Both the position numbers and the translations under genes were made by a program. Shown piece after piece: positions 18,713-26,547 of a stretch of 42,162 nucleotides of DNA. The notes beneath the pieces were generated by a model that searched no databases, was not told where the DNA came from, and was given only the letters and a program-made list of their open reading frames with translations. Position 1 is the first letter of the stretch. Every line of letters starts with the position of its first letter. Source of the DNA: Frankia sp. AgB1.9 (GTDB taxonomy: Bacteria; Actinomycetota; Actinomycetes; Frankiales; Frankiaceae); contig NZ_JADWYX010000042.1 in the NCBI RefSeq assembly GCF_016786355.1, positions 31,160-73,321 on the forward strand. The letters run 5' to 3'.

Positions 18713-19990
18713 TTGACGAACCAGCAGGCCACGGGTGGCGACGGGGCGGCGAGCCGGTGGGGAACGCTGGCGAGCTACGCGGCGATCGCCGCCTGCACCC
18801 AGCTGCTCTGGCTGACGTTCGCGCCGATCACCACCGACGCCGCCCAGCACTACGGCGTCTCCGAGGGAGCGATCGGCTGGCTGGCGAACGTCTTCCCGCT
18901 GCTGTACGTCGTGCTCGGGATTCCGGCCGGCCGGCTGCTCGACCGGTCGATGCGGACGTGGCTGGCCGTCGGCGCCGTGCTCGCCGCGGCCGGCGGCCTC
19001 GTCCGGCTGGCCGGTGGCGGGTTCGGCGTCGCGATCGCCGGCCAGCTGCTGGTCGCCGTCGCCCAGCCGCTGGTGCTGAACGCGGTCACGGCGCTGGCCG
19101 GCGGCTACCTCGCGCACCGGCACCGGGCCGCGGGGATCGCGCTCGGCTCGGCCTCCCTGTTCGTCGGCATGATCGCGGCCTTCGTGCTCGGTGCCGCGGT
19201 CGGAGCCAGCCGGATGACGACGCTGCTCGCCGTCCAGGCCGCGCTCACCGTGGTCGCGACGGTGGCCGTGCTGGTGGCGTTGCGCCGCCCGGGACCGTTC
19301 GCCGCCCTGGCCGGTGCCGGTGCCGGTGCCCGGGGCGGCGAGCTCGTCCCCGCCGGGGCGGCCGCGCGCGGCGCGGTCCGGCGGCTGTGGGCCGACGAGG
19401 TCGTCCGCCGGCTGGTCACGATCGTCACCCTTGGCTTCGGCGTGTTCATCGCGCTGACGACCTGGCTGCAGGCCCTGCTCAAGCCGGCCGGAGTCTCCAC
19501 CGGCGTGGCCGGGGCGCTCCTGCTCGGGATGGTGGCCGCCGGCACGGCTGGCTCCGCGGTGCTGCCGGCCTGGGCCGCCCGGCGCGGCCGTCGGACGGAG
19601 GTGATCCGGCTGTCGGTAGGGGTGACGGTGGTTGGCTGCGCGGTGCTGGCCGTCGCTCCCGGCGTGGCGACAGCGGCGGTCGCGGTCTGCCTGATGGGGT
19701 TGCTGCTGCTCGCCGACCTGCCGATCCTGCTGGAGGTCGCCGAGAACCGCCAGGGTGGCGACGTGGCGACCCTCGCCGCCCTGGTCTGGCTCGCCGGTAA
19801 CGCCGGCGGCGTCGTGGTGTCCCTCGCGGTCCAGGGCCTGCTGCACCATCCCGCCGCGGCCTTCGCCCTGCTCGCCGTCGTCCTGCTGGCCGGGGTCCCG
19901 GTGATGCGAACCCGCTGGCTCGACGCCCCCGCCCGCGGCGACGCCTCGCCCGCCACGACCCCTGTCAGCGAGGCCGTGCCGTCCGTCTGA
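18713..19990 (+). CDS. MFS transporter
   Basis: This 425-residue membrane protein has about 12 hydrophobic helices and the major-facilitator layout. After helix 2 the loop reads GRLLDRSMRTW, in place of the classical GxxxDRxGRR. The N-terminal part (TQLLWLTFAPITTDAAQHYGV) resembles the FLVCR-like branch of MFS proteins, whose members move heme, choline or other solutes. I chose the TTG at 18713 because GGGAGG lies four bases upstream and the protein then begins just before the first helix. Frames further upstream overlap the divergent regulator gene. The substrate cannot be read from sequence. Confidence 0.83.
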   Translation: MTNQQATGGDGAASRWGTLASYAAIAACTQLLWLTFAPITTDAAQHYGVSEGAIGWLANVFPLLYVVLGIPAGRLLDRSMRTWLAVGAVLAAAGGLVRLAGGGFGVAIAGQLLVAVAQPLVLNAVTALAGGYLAHRHRAAGIALGSASLFVGMIAAFVLGAAVGASRMTTLLAVQAALTVVATVAVLVALRRPGPFAALAGAGAGARGGELVPAGAAARGAVRRLWADEVVRRLVTIVTLGFGVFIALTTWLQALLKPAGVSTGVAGALLLGMVAAGTAGSAVLPAWAARRGRRTEVIRLSVGVTVVGCAVLAVAPGVATAAVAVCLMGLLLLADLPILLEVAENRQGGDVATLAALVWLAGNAGGVVVSLAVQGLLHHPAAAFALLAVVLLAGVPVMRTRWLDAPARGDASPATTPVSEAVPSV

Positions 19991-20017
19991 CCCGCGCCTC
20001 GGCCCGTCAGACGGACG
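19980..20017. terminator. Terminator hairpin at the MFS stop
   Basis: CGTCCGTCTGAC (19980-19991) pairs perfectly with GTCAGACGGACG (20006-20017). The left arm includes the MFS stop codon TGA. The hairpin lies between the convergent MFS and GPP34 genes and can serve both. No T-tract is present. Confidence 0.65.
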
Positions 20018-20036
20018 CCACCGCTTCCGGGTCGGC

Positions 20037-20735
20037 TCAGCCGCCGCCGGCAGTGGCGGCCGCGTCGGCCTTCTGGTCCCGGACGACCTTGCGCAGCGCC
20101 TCGCCGACCGGCCCGAGGCCCGCCGCGAGCTCGCGCGCCCGGTCCCGGTGGGCGCGCCGCTCCCGCCTGGAGAACAGGACGCCCATCTCGGCGATCAGAC
20201 CGAGGGCGGCGAGCTGGCGGTCGCGGTCGGCGACGCGGGCCGCCGGCGACGCGCCTACCAACGTCTGACGCACGTCGCCGATCAGCTTCCGGGCCAGCCG
20301 GGTGTCGCGCACGGTCACGCTCGTGCGCGGGATCAGCCCGATCACCCGGTAGCGGTCGACGCGTAGCCAGCGGCCCGCCTCCAGATAGTCGCGGGCGCAC
20401 CGGGTCGTGACCCGGTTGTCCTTGGCGATCCAGTGCCGCAGGGACCGACGGCGCCCTGAGCCCTCGATCTGGTCGAGCACCCGCGTCAGGATCGGATCGT
20501 CTGGAAGCACGGCCAGGCCGGGCCCGGCTGCCACCGCCGCGCGCCGCTCAGGGTCGACTGGCACGACCTTTCCGTCGGCCACGGCGACCCGCCCGCGCCG
20601 CTCCAGCTCCAGCACGGCGGCCGCGCGCAGGCCGGGGCCCAGGTAGCCGGACCTGTGCCGGCCGGCCATCCGTTCGCTCTCGGGGTTGTAGGTCAGCAGG
20701 TACAGCTGGGCCGGCAGCGAGTCGGGCAGATCCAC
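20037..20735 (-). CDS. GOLPH3/GPP34 family protein
   Basis: This 232-residue protein matches the GPP34 family, the bacterial relatives of eukaryotic GOLPH3/Vps74, which bind phosphoinositides at the Golgi. Family features are LPAQLYLLTYNPESERM near the start, the GPGLRAAAVLELERRGRV segment, RVLDQIEGSGRRRSLRHWI in the middle, and a helical C-terminus. I chose the GTG at 20735 because AGGAG sits seven bases upstream and the product then starts as family members do. It follows SPFH and RHH genes on the same strand, with a 104-bp gap after the RHH gene. The bacterial function is not established; a peripheral membrane role is inference. Confidence 0.85.
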   Translation of the reverse strand: MDLPDSLPAQLYLLTYNPESERMAGRHRSGYLGPGLRAAAVLELERRGRVAVADGKVVPVDPERRAAVAAGPGLAVLPDDPILTRVLDQIEGSGRRRSLRHWIAKDNRVTTRCARDYLEAGRWLRVDRYRVIGLIPRTSVTVRDTRLARKLIGDVRQTLVGASPAARVADRDRQLAALGLIAEMGVLFSRRERRAHRDRARELAAGLGPVGEALRKVVRDQKADAAATAGGG

Positions 20736-20839
20736 GGCCTGCTCCTCTCGGACACGAGGTCCGGGCCACGGGATGGTCCGGCGTTCGGGGGTTCGGGTTC
20801 GGATGTGCGCCACGGACGCGACGCGCCACCATCAGGCCG

Positions 20840-21187
20840 TCAGGCATCCGGTGCGGGCTCGCGGCCGAGCGGGGTCTCGCCGGCGCCGTCGTCGGGCGCC
20901 TCGTCCGTGATGTCGTCCGGCGCCTCGGTGTCGTCAGCTCCGAGGGCTGGGTCGGGTGGGAGGGCTGGGTCGGGTTCCCGTGCGCCGTTGGCCTCGGCGG
21001 CGGGCGGGCGGCCGCGCCGCGGCATCCGTCCGACGGCGGACGGGAGCCGGCCGGCGGAGGCCAGCGCGCCGCGCAGCACGAACTCGATCTGGGCGTTCGT
21101 GCTGCGCAGCTCGTCGCCGGCCCACCGGGCCAGTGCGTCGTGCACCGCCGGATCAAGCCGCAGCAGGATCTTCTTACGTTCCGTCAT
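20840..21187 (-). CDS. Ribbon-helix-helix (Arc/CopG-like) small protein
   Basis: This 115-residue protein begins with a short ribbon-helix-helix domain (residues 1-45): KKILLRLDP as the DNA-contacting strand, then the helices AVHDALARWAGDELRS and TNAQIEFVLRGALAS. The rest is disordered and rich in Pro, Ala and Asp. Its ATG lies only nine bases after the SPFH stop, so the two are probably translationally coupled. Proteins of this type are often labelled HicB- or Arc-like antitoxins, but no toxin gene is next to it. It may instead regulate the SPFH-GPP34 set or bind DNA near the membrane. Confidence 0.75.
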   Translation of the reverse strand: MTERKKILLRLDPAVHDALARWAGDELRSTNAQIEFVLRGALASAGRLPSAVGRMPRRGRPPAAEANGAREPDPALPPDPALGADDTEAPDDITDEAPDDGAGETPLGREPAPDA

Positions 21188-21196
21188 GGGCCGGGA

Positions 21197-22186
21197 CTAG
21201 TGGTAGAGCGACCCGGCGTTCACCACCGGCTGGGTCGACTGCTCGCTGCACAGGACCACCAGCAGGTTGCTGACCATCGTCGCCTTTCGCTCCTCGTCCA
21301 GCTCGACTACGTCCCGGCTTTCCAGCCGGGCCAGGGCCGCCTCCACCATGCCGACGGCGCCCTCGACGATCCGGGCCCGGGCCGCGACGACCGCGTTCGC
21401 CTGCTGGCGGCGCAGCATCGCCTGGGCGATCTCCGGCGCATACGCCAGCCGGGTGATCCTCGACTCGATGACGTGGACCCCGGCCGAGGCGACCCGTGCG
21501 GCGATCTCCACCGAGAGCATGGCCGTGATCTCGTCGGCGTTCTCGCGCAGCGACATCTGCCCCGTCTCGTGCGCGTCGTACGGGTAGCGCGTCGCGACGT
21601 GCCGCACGGCGGTCTCGGTCTGGATCGCGACGAACTCGATGAAGTCGTCCACCTCGAAGACGGCCTGCGCGGTGTCCGCGACCTGCCAGACCACCACCGC
21701 GGAGATCTCGATCGGGTTGCCGTCGGCGTCGTTGACCTTGGCGACGCCGGTCTCGTGGTTCCGGATCCGGGTCGAGACCCGTCGCCGGCTCGTCAGCGGG
21801 TTCACCCAGCGCAGGCCGGTGTGGCGGATCGTCCCCACGTAGCGGCCGTAGAAGGTCACGACCCGCGCCTGGCCCGGGGCGACGGCCGTCAGCCCGCCGA
21901 AACAGATCAGGCTCGCGAGGAAGAGCAGGATCCCGACCACGAGCGCCGCGGTGCCGCCGACGGCCACGCCGTTCGCGAACAGCACGCCGGCCAGCACGAT
22001 CAGCCCGGCGGCCACCAGCAGTGCGCCGAGGGTGCCGAAGAACCCCACGGCGCCGGAGATCCCGGTGATCACCCGCTCACCCACCCGCGGGGCCGGCATG
22101 TCGATCGTCTCTCGGGGATCCAGCTCGGGACGGACCTGCGCGCCGGCCGGGCCCTCAGGCCCCCGCGGCGCGTCACCGCTGCTCAT
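21197..22186 (-). CDS. SPFH/Band 7 membrane protein
   Basis: This 329-residue protein has two hydrophobic segments (about residues 45-70 and 78-100), followed by a full SPFH/Band 7 domain (about 100-300). The domain starts at APGQARVVTFYGRYVGTI and includes RHVATRYPY and VESRITRLAYAPEIAQAMLRRQQANAV. Such proteins form oligomers that organise membrane microdomains. I chose the ATG at 22186, which has AAGGAG nine bases upstream; the ATG at 22195 touches that site and is too close. It heads a set with the RHH gene (nine-base gap) and GPP34. A partner NfeD-type protease is absent, which argues against the usual NfeD-linked stomatin class. Confidence 0.9.
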   Translation of the reverse strand: MSSGDAPRGPEGPAGAQVRPELDPRETIDMPAPRVGERVITGISGAVGFFGTLGALLVAAGLIVLAGVLFANGVAVGGTAALVVGILLFLASLICFGGLTAVAPGQARVVTFYGRYVGTIRHTGLRWVNPLTSRRRVSTRIRNHETGVAKVNDADGNPIEISAVVVWQVADTAQAVFEVDDFIEFVAIQTETAVRHVATRYPYDAHETGQMSLRENADEITAMLSVEIAARVASAGVHVIESRITRLAYAPEIAQAMLRRQQANAVVAARARIVEGAVGMVEAALARLESRDVVELDEERKATMVSNLLVVLCSEQSTQPVVNAGSLYH

Positions 22187-22477
22187 AGCGGCCATCTCCT
22201 TCGATCTCGATGGCGCGGGGACCGCCCCGCCGGCAAGCCCGGCCGCGCCACTATCAAAGTGATATCACTTTTTCGGGCCCGAGCCAACCGCCGGTCTGGC
22301 CGGTCGTGTGTCACGGCGGTAAATCCCAGCGGACGATCTTCCTGGACGTCGGGTTCGTCCGTACCGTCGTCGCAGGCAGGCCGCCGCGCGGCGGCGCCGA
22401 GCCGGCGCCGCCCGAACTGCCGACCCCCGGAGCGGCGTCCCGGCCGGCGCGGCGGGCCCAGTGAGGAGTGAACTGCG

Positions 22478-23467
22478 ATGCGTGACCTGCGTGCGCTGCC
22501 CAAGGGGCACCTGCACCTGCACTTCGAGCTCGGGATGCGGCCGTCGACGCTGGCGGACCTCGCCGCGCGCAACGGCGTACCGACGCCGCCCACGACCGGG
22601 TTCACCGAGTTCGGCGGCTTCGGCGTCGTGATCGGCGGAATCCTGCCGATGTTCCGCGAGGTCGCCGACTTCGAGCGACTGGTCGACGAGGTCGTCGAGG
22701 ACGCCGCGCAGGAGGGCGTCGTCTACCTGGAGCCGAGCTTCTACCCGTACCCGTACCTGGATGTCTTCGGTACCGCCGAGGCCGCCTGGGAAGCCGTGCT
22801 GGCCCGCTCCGCGCTGGCCGGCGAGCGCCACGGCGTCACCGTCCGCTGGATGGCCGCCGTCGACCGGGTCTTCGACACGCCGGAACAGGCCGTGGAGGTC
22901 GCGAAGCTCGCCGTCCGCAACCGGGACGCGGGTGTCGTCGCGCTCGGCCTGCACAACGACGAGAACGGCTACCCGCCGGAGCCCTTCGCCGACGCGTTCC
23001 GTTACGCCAAGGACGCCGGCCTGCTCTCCACCCCGCACGCCGGCGAGCTCGACGGCCCGGCCTCGGTCCGCGGCGCGATCGACGTGCTGTTCGCCGACCG
23101 GCTGCAGCACGGCATCCGCGCCGTCGAGGACCCGGCGCTGGTCGAGGTGCTCGCCGCGCGCGGCACGGTGCTGGACGTCTGCCCGACCTCGAACCTGCAG
23201 CTCTCCGTGGTCCCGTCGCTGGCCGAGCATCCGTTGCCGGAGCTGCTGGCCGCCGGCGTGCGCTGCTCGATCAACGCGGACGACCCGCTGCTGTTCGGGC
23301 CGAGCATCCTGCGGGAGTACGAGCTGTGCCGAGACACCTTCGGCCTCGGCGACGACCTGCTCGCCACGTGCGCTCGCAGCTCCGTCACCGGCGGAGCCGC
23401 CCCGGCCGAGGTCCAGGCGGCCGCCCTGGCCGGCATCGACGCCTGGCTCGCGGCTCCGGCCGGCTGA
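22478..23467 (+). CDS. add: Adenosine deaminase-family hydrolase
   Basis: This 329-residue enzyme belongs to the adenosine/AMP deaminase family, which converts adenosine to inosine. The zinc-binding HLHLH motif is at residues 11-15 (LPKGHLHLHFELG). The remaining active-site segments are all present: HAGE, LQHGIRA, CPTSN and NADDPLLFG. Two positions differ from classical Add: FEL replaces LEG after HLHLH, and GLHNDENGYPP replaces the usual GxDLxGDE. The true substrate may therefore be a related aminopurine or modified nucleoside. A GAGGAG site lies upstream of the ATG. A glycerate kinase gene follows 69 bp later, with no evident pathway link. Confidence 0.86.
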   Translation: MRDLRALPKGHLHLHFELGMRPSTLADLAARNGVPTPPTTGFTEFGGFGVVIGGILPMFREVADFERLVDEVVEDAAQEGVVYLEPSFYPYPYLDVFGTAEAAWEAVLARSALAGERHGVTVRWMAAVDRVFDTPEQAVEVAKLAVRNRDAGVVALGLHNDENGYPPEPFADAFRYAKDAGLLSTPHAGELDGPASVRGAIDVLFADRLQHGIRAVEDPALVEVLAARGTVLDVCPTSNLQLSVVPSLAEHPLPELLAAGVRCSINADDPLLFGPSILREYELCRDTFGLGDDLLATCARSSVTGGAAPAEVQAAALAGIDAWLAAPAG

Positions 23468-23536
23468 CCGCCGGCGCCGCCGATCAGCCCTGACGCCGAT
23501 CAACCCTGGCCGACCGGGCCACGCCATGATGGCGGG

Positions 23537-24679
23537 GTGGCGGACAGGCTGAAGGTCGTCATCGCGCCGGACTCGTTCAAGGGAACGCTGGCGGCCGATC
23601 GGGTCGCGGCGGCTCTGGCCGAGGGCTGGCTCTCGGTCCGGCCGACGGACGAGGTTGTCCGGCTGCCGATCGCGGACGGCGGCGAGGGCACGCTCGACGT
23701 CTTCGCCGCCGCCGTACCAGGAGCGCGCCGGCGGCCGGCCACGGTGACGGGCCCGCGCGGCCAGCTGGTCGACGCCGAATGGCTGGCCCTGCCCGACGGG
23801 ACCGCCGTGGTCGAGCTGGCCCGGGGCAGCGGGCTGCCGCTGATGGGCGACCGGCGGAACGCGCGCGCCGCGCACACCCTCGGCCTCGGCCAGCTCCTCG
23901 CAGCGGCCCTCGACGACCCCGGGATCCGCCGGATCATCGTCACCCTCGGCGGCTCCGCCTCGACCGACGGCGGCACCGGCGCGCTCGCGGCGCTGGGCGC
24001 CCGGTTCCTCGACGCCACCGGCGCCATGCTGCCGCCCGGCGGAGGCTCGCTCGTCCGATTGGCGGGCGTCGACCTGGCTGGCCTGCGCACGCCGCCGCCC
24101 GGCGGAGTGCTCTGCCTGACCGACGTCGACGCGCCGCTGTGCGGCCCGCGCGGCGCCGCCGCCGTCTTCGGTCCGCAGAAGGGCGCCGACAAGGCCGACG
24201 TCCCGGTGCTCGACGAGGGCCTGCGGCGGCTGGCCAGCCTGCTCGGCGGCGACCCAGACGTGCCGGGAGCGGGAGCGGCGGGCGGCACCGGCTACGGACT
24301 GGCCGCCGCCTGGGGCGCTCGGCTGGTTCCGGGCGCGGCGACGGTCGCCGAGCACGCCGGCCTGCCGGACGCCCTGGCCGAGGCAGACCTCGTCATCACC
24401 GGCGAGGGCCGCTTCGACGCCACCTCCCTGACCGGGAAGGTGGTCGGCGGTGTCCTGAGCCTGGCTGCCGCCCGGCCCGGCGCGGCCGGCCCCGTGCCTG
24501 TCCTCCTGGTCGCCGGCCAGCTGGGCGCACCCGCCCCCACCGAGGTCCGCACCGCACTGGCTTTGGCCAACCTCGCGGGTGGCGTCGCCGCGGCGGTAGC
24601 CGAACCCGAACGCTGGCTCATCAACGCGGCCACCCACCTCGCCGCCGCCGCTACCAAGCAGGTCGAGGGCCAGCCATAG
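23537..24679 (+). CDS. glxK: Glycerate 2-kinase (GarK/GlxK family)
   Basis: This 380-residue enzyme phosphorylates D-glycerate with ATP, feeding it into lower glycolysis from the glyoxylate, glycolate or serine routes. Family segments are clear: VIAPDSFKGTLAA at the N-terminus, PIADGGEGTLD at about residues 49-59, the GGSASTDGGTGAL loop at about 138, and AEADLVITGEGRFDATSLTGKV near 280-301. The length is standard. The start is a GTG with only a weak G-rich site before it. It follows the deaminase gene on the same strand by 69 bp, so they may be co-transcribed. No glyoxylate-pathway genes are nearby. Confidence 0.93.
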   Translation: MADRLKVVIAPDSFKGTLAADRVAAALAEGWLSVRPTDEVVRLPIADGGEGTLDVFAAAVPGARRRPATVTGPRGQLVDAEWLALPDGTAVVELARGSGLPLMGDRRNARAAHTLGLGQLLAAALDDPGIRRIIVTLGGSASTDGGTGALAALGARFLDATGAMLPPGGGSLVRLAGVDLAGLRTPPPGGVLCLTDVDAPLCGPRGAAAVFGPQKGADKADVPVLDEGLRRLASLLGGDPDVPGAGAAGGTGYGLAAAWGARLVPGAATVAEHAGLPDALAEADLVITGEGRFDATSLTGKVVGGVLSLAAARPGAAGPVPVLLVAGQLGAPAPTEVRTALALANLAGGVAAAVAEPERWLINAATHLAAAATKQVEGQP

Positions 24680-24700
24680 GCGCCAGGGCCGCCGCCAGCT

Positions 24701-24725
24701 CAACGCACGTTGATCGTGATCAACG
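24701..24725. terminator. Overlapping palindromes after glycerate kinase
   Basis: CAACG-CA-CGTTG (24701-24712) overlaps CGTTGATC-GT-GATCAACG (24708-24725). Both are perfect and could form alternative hairpins. They lie in the 88-bp gap between the convergent glycerate kinase and zinc-ribbon genes, so a shared terminator is most likely. A regulator site is the alternative. Confidence 0.45.
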
Positions 24726-24767
24726 CCTCCGCACCTATGGTTGCATGCCCGGCGAGCTGGCCCGCGT

Positions 24768-25415
24768 TCAGGCGTTCCGGGGGTCTGGTTCCTGGTCGGG
24801 GTAGGGGGCGCGGAGGCGGTACGGGGGGCCGGCCTGGGTGCTCGAACAGCGGGGGCAGATGACCGTGGGCGCCGCGGCCGGTACCAGGAAGCGGTGGGTG
24901 CAGGCGCCGGGCCAACGGAGCTGGCGGACGGCGTCGGGCAGGACGCGGCCGAATGGCAGCCGGTCCAGGCCCGCGCGGTCGCGTAGCCGGCCCAGTGGCA
25001 ACCGGTCCAGCCGAAGGCGCTCCAGCCCGAGGCGGTCCAGCGGGAGGCGGGGCAGGCGGCGGGCGACGCAGGTGAGCCTGGTGTCGCAGGGCGGCTCGTC
25101 GCCCACCACCCGAGGATGGACCGAGCCGCAGACGCCACAGACGACCTCGGGCGGGGACGCGACGAAGGTCGGGTTCCGCGAGGTGGCTGAAAAGATCTGT
25201 ACCTCGGCGTGATGGGGAGTCGGCCCCGCGCAGCTGTCGCACTGGATGTAACGGACCGCGGTCGCCCCGTCTCCACGGGTGTCCTGGATGAGCGCCACCA
25301 TGGCGGACTGGATGCCAGGCCCGGCCGGCTCGGATCCGGTCGGGTCCGGCTCTTCGCGACTGGGCGGCCCCACATCCACCATGGTCGCTGACGACCGGGC
25401 CTCCGGTCTCGCCAC
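24768..25415 (-). CDS. Zinc-ribbon protein with a leucine/arginine pentad-repeat tract
   Basis: I do not recognise this protein of up to 215 residues. It has three CxxC pairs: C59/C62 (IQCDSC), C93/C96 (VVCGVC) and one near residue 190 (ICPRC), suggesting one or two zinc ribbons. Between the second and third pairs, about 40 residues form a five-residue periodic tract of the type RLPLD-RLGLE-RLRLD-RLPLG, encoded by about eight 15-bp units at 24946-25065. The start is uncertain: GTG at 25415, ATG at 25382 and ATG at 25301 are all in frame and none has a good ribosome site. The spaced cysteine pairs make a real gene likely. The function is unknown. Confidence 0.55.
   Translation of the reverse strand: MARPEARSSATMVDVGPPSREEPDPTGSEPAGPGIQSAMVALIQDTRGDGATAVRYIQCDSCAGPTPHHAEVQIFSATSRNPTFVASPPEVVCGVCGSVHPRVVGDEPPCDTRLTCVARRLPRLPLDRLGLERLRLDRLPLGRLRDRAGLDRLPFGRVLPDAVRQLRWPGACTHRFLVPAAAPTVICPRCSSTQAGPPYRLRAPYPDQEPDPRNA
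24946..25065. repeat. Degenerate 15-bp tandem repeat inside zinc-ribbon gene
   Basis: About eight 15-bp units run through this tract; the clearest are 25006-25020, 25021-25035 and 25036-25050, each starting TCCAGC. They are in frame and encode the RLxLD-type pentads. Flanking units are more diverged. Confidence 0.55.
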
Positions 25416-25487
25416 AGTGCGGATCGGGGCGACTGTTGGCTCAGGTCACGGCCGTGTCGCGGCTCGATAGGCCGACCGATGTCCCGG

Positions 25488-25539
25488 CCAAGGAACCCAG
25501 CCGAAGTACCTAGCCGAAGTACCCGGCCGAGGAACCCAG
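25488..25539. repeat. Four tandem 13-bp repeats, non-coding
   Basis: Units at 25488-25500, 25501-25513, 25514-25526 and 25527-25539 read as variants of CCGAAGTACCCAG. Outer units share GGAACCCAG and inner ones GAAGTACC. They lie just beyond the stop of the DUF4232 lipoprotein gene, upstream of the zinc-ribbon gene. Confidence 0.7.
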
Positions 25540-25551
25540 CCGCGAGGACGG

Positions 25552-26373
25552 TCAGGTCGAGGTCAGCGGCCCGATGAGCAGTTGGCGGACGCTGGACGAC
25601 ACGCAGGCCGTGATCCCGCCGGACAGGGGCACCGACAGCGTCACGGTTCCGCCATCCGGCGGCGTGACGCGCAGCGCCGCGGCGAGCCTCGTCTGGCTCG
25701 CGGCGGTACAGCCGCGCTGGATGCCTGCCTGGGTGATCCGCAGCATGGCGGTCGCCGTGCCCCCGGCCGGGAGCAGAACCGCCGTTGCCGGACCGTCGTC
25801 CGTGTCGTCCGCCGGAGCGCCGAAGGCCGCGCCATCCGCGTCGACGAACCGGACGTCGGGGTAGCCGGTCAGGCGGCAGGCGACCGTGCCCTTGTTGCGC
25901 AGGACCAGGTCGTTGTAGACGTGGCCGGCGGTTCCCTCCGTGTGCCGCAGCGCGCCGGTGAGACCGCGTGGCGGACAGACCGGCGCCGCGGCGACGACGG
26001 CCGCCGGGGGCTCCAGATCGGTCGTCTGAGCCGCGGACGGTGATACGGCCGCCGCTGCGGTGGCCGTATCGCTGGGGACCCCGGCGGCGGCCTCGTCTGA
26101 GGCGGTTACGGGAATGGCGGTTACGGGAATGGCGCCCTCGGTGGCGACGGCGTCGGAAGGGACAGCGTCGGTCGAAAGGGTCGCCGGGACGACGCGGGCG
26201 GGCACTGCGGCCACGGGCCGGTAGTCGGACCGGCTCGCCGTGACGGTGGCTGTTCCGGCTTCGGTCGCCGGCGACCCACACCCGGCGCACGCGACCAGGC
26301 CGAACGCGGCGAGCGCCACTGCGGTGCACGACCTCCAGTGCGCTGGCGGGGCCCAGACCCGATCCGTCCGCAT
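25552..26373 (-). CDS. DUF4232 lipoprotein
   Basis: This 273-residue protein has a lipoprotein signal: a charged N-terminus, a hydrophobic stretch and the lipobox L26-V-A-C29. The mature protein would be anchored to the outer face of the membrane. A Thr/Ala/Pro-rich linker (about residues 30-130) precedes a DUF4232 domain (about 135-273), which contains RNKGTVACRLTGYPDVRFVD and two cysteines likely to be disulfide-bonded. I chose the ATG at 26373 because AAGGAG is six bases upstream; the longer frame would place the signal peptide internally. DUF4232 proteins are common secreted actinobacterial proteins of unknown role. The linker contains a perfect 15-bp duplication. Confidence 0.86.
   Translation of the reverse strand: MRTDRVWAPPAHWRSCTAVALAAFGLVACAGCGSPATEAGTATVTASRSDYRPVAAVPARVVPATLSTDAVPSDAVATEGAIPVTAIPVTASDEAAAGVPSDTATAAAAVSPSAAQTTDLEPPAAVVAAAPVCPPRGLTGALRHTEGTAGHVYNDLVLRNKGTVACRLTGYPDVRFVDADGAAFGAPADDTDDGPATAVLLPAGGTATAMLRITQAGIQRGCTAASQTRLAAALRVTPPDGGTVTLSVPLSGGITACVSSSVRQLLIGPLTST
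26102..26131. repeat. Perfect 15-bp tandem duplication
   Basis: GCGGTTACGGGAATG occurs twice without a gap, at 26102-26116 and 26117-26131. It lies in the linker of the DUF4232 lipoprotein and encodes a repeated IPVTA. Confidence 0.85.
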
Positions 26374-26482
26374 CTTGGGCTCCTTGGACTGGCGAGCGGC
26401 TGGCCTCACGCCGCTTATGCGACGCAACGCAAGGCCACGATGACGCAGAAGACCGTATCCACCCGCCATCGAACCGGAAAGC

Positions 26483-26508
26483 GCGACACACCGCTATTGA
26501 AGTGTCGC
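26483..26508 (-). terminator. Likely terminator of the polysaccharide operon
   Basis: GCGACAC (26483-26489) and GTGTCGC (26502-26508) are perfect complements around a 12-base loop. They lie about 40 bases beyond the stop of the PP2C gene, the last gene of the leftward operon, and before the lipoprotein gene. Confidence 0.45.
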
Positions 26509-26547
26509 TTAGTGTGCCCACTCGCCGCTAGAACGACGACCGGCTCA

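Noticed and set aside
20840..21187. Toxin-antitoxin pair
   Set aside because: The RHH protein resembles antitoxins, but no PIN, RelE, HicA or other toxin gene is adjacent; its neighbours are SPFH and GPP34.
22265..26521. Open frame of about 1,400 codons on the minus strand
   Set aside because: It runs antisense through the adenosine-deaminase and glycerate-kinase genes and out of frame through the lipoprotein. Its translation is Arg/Gly-rich without domains. Such long shadows are expected at this GC content.
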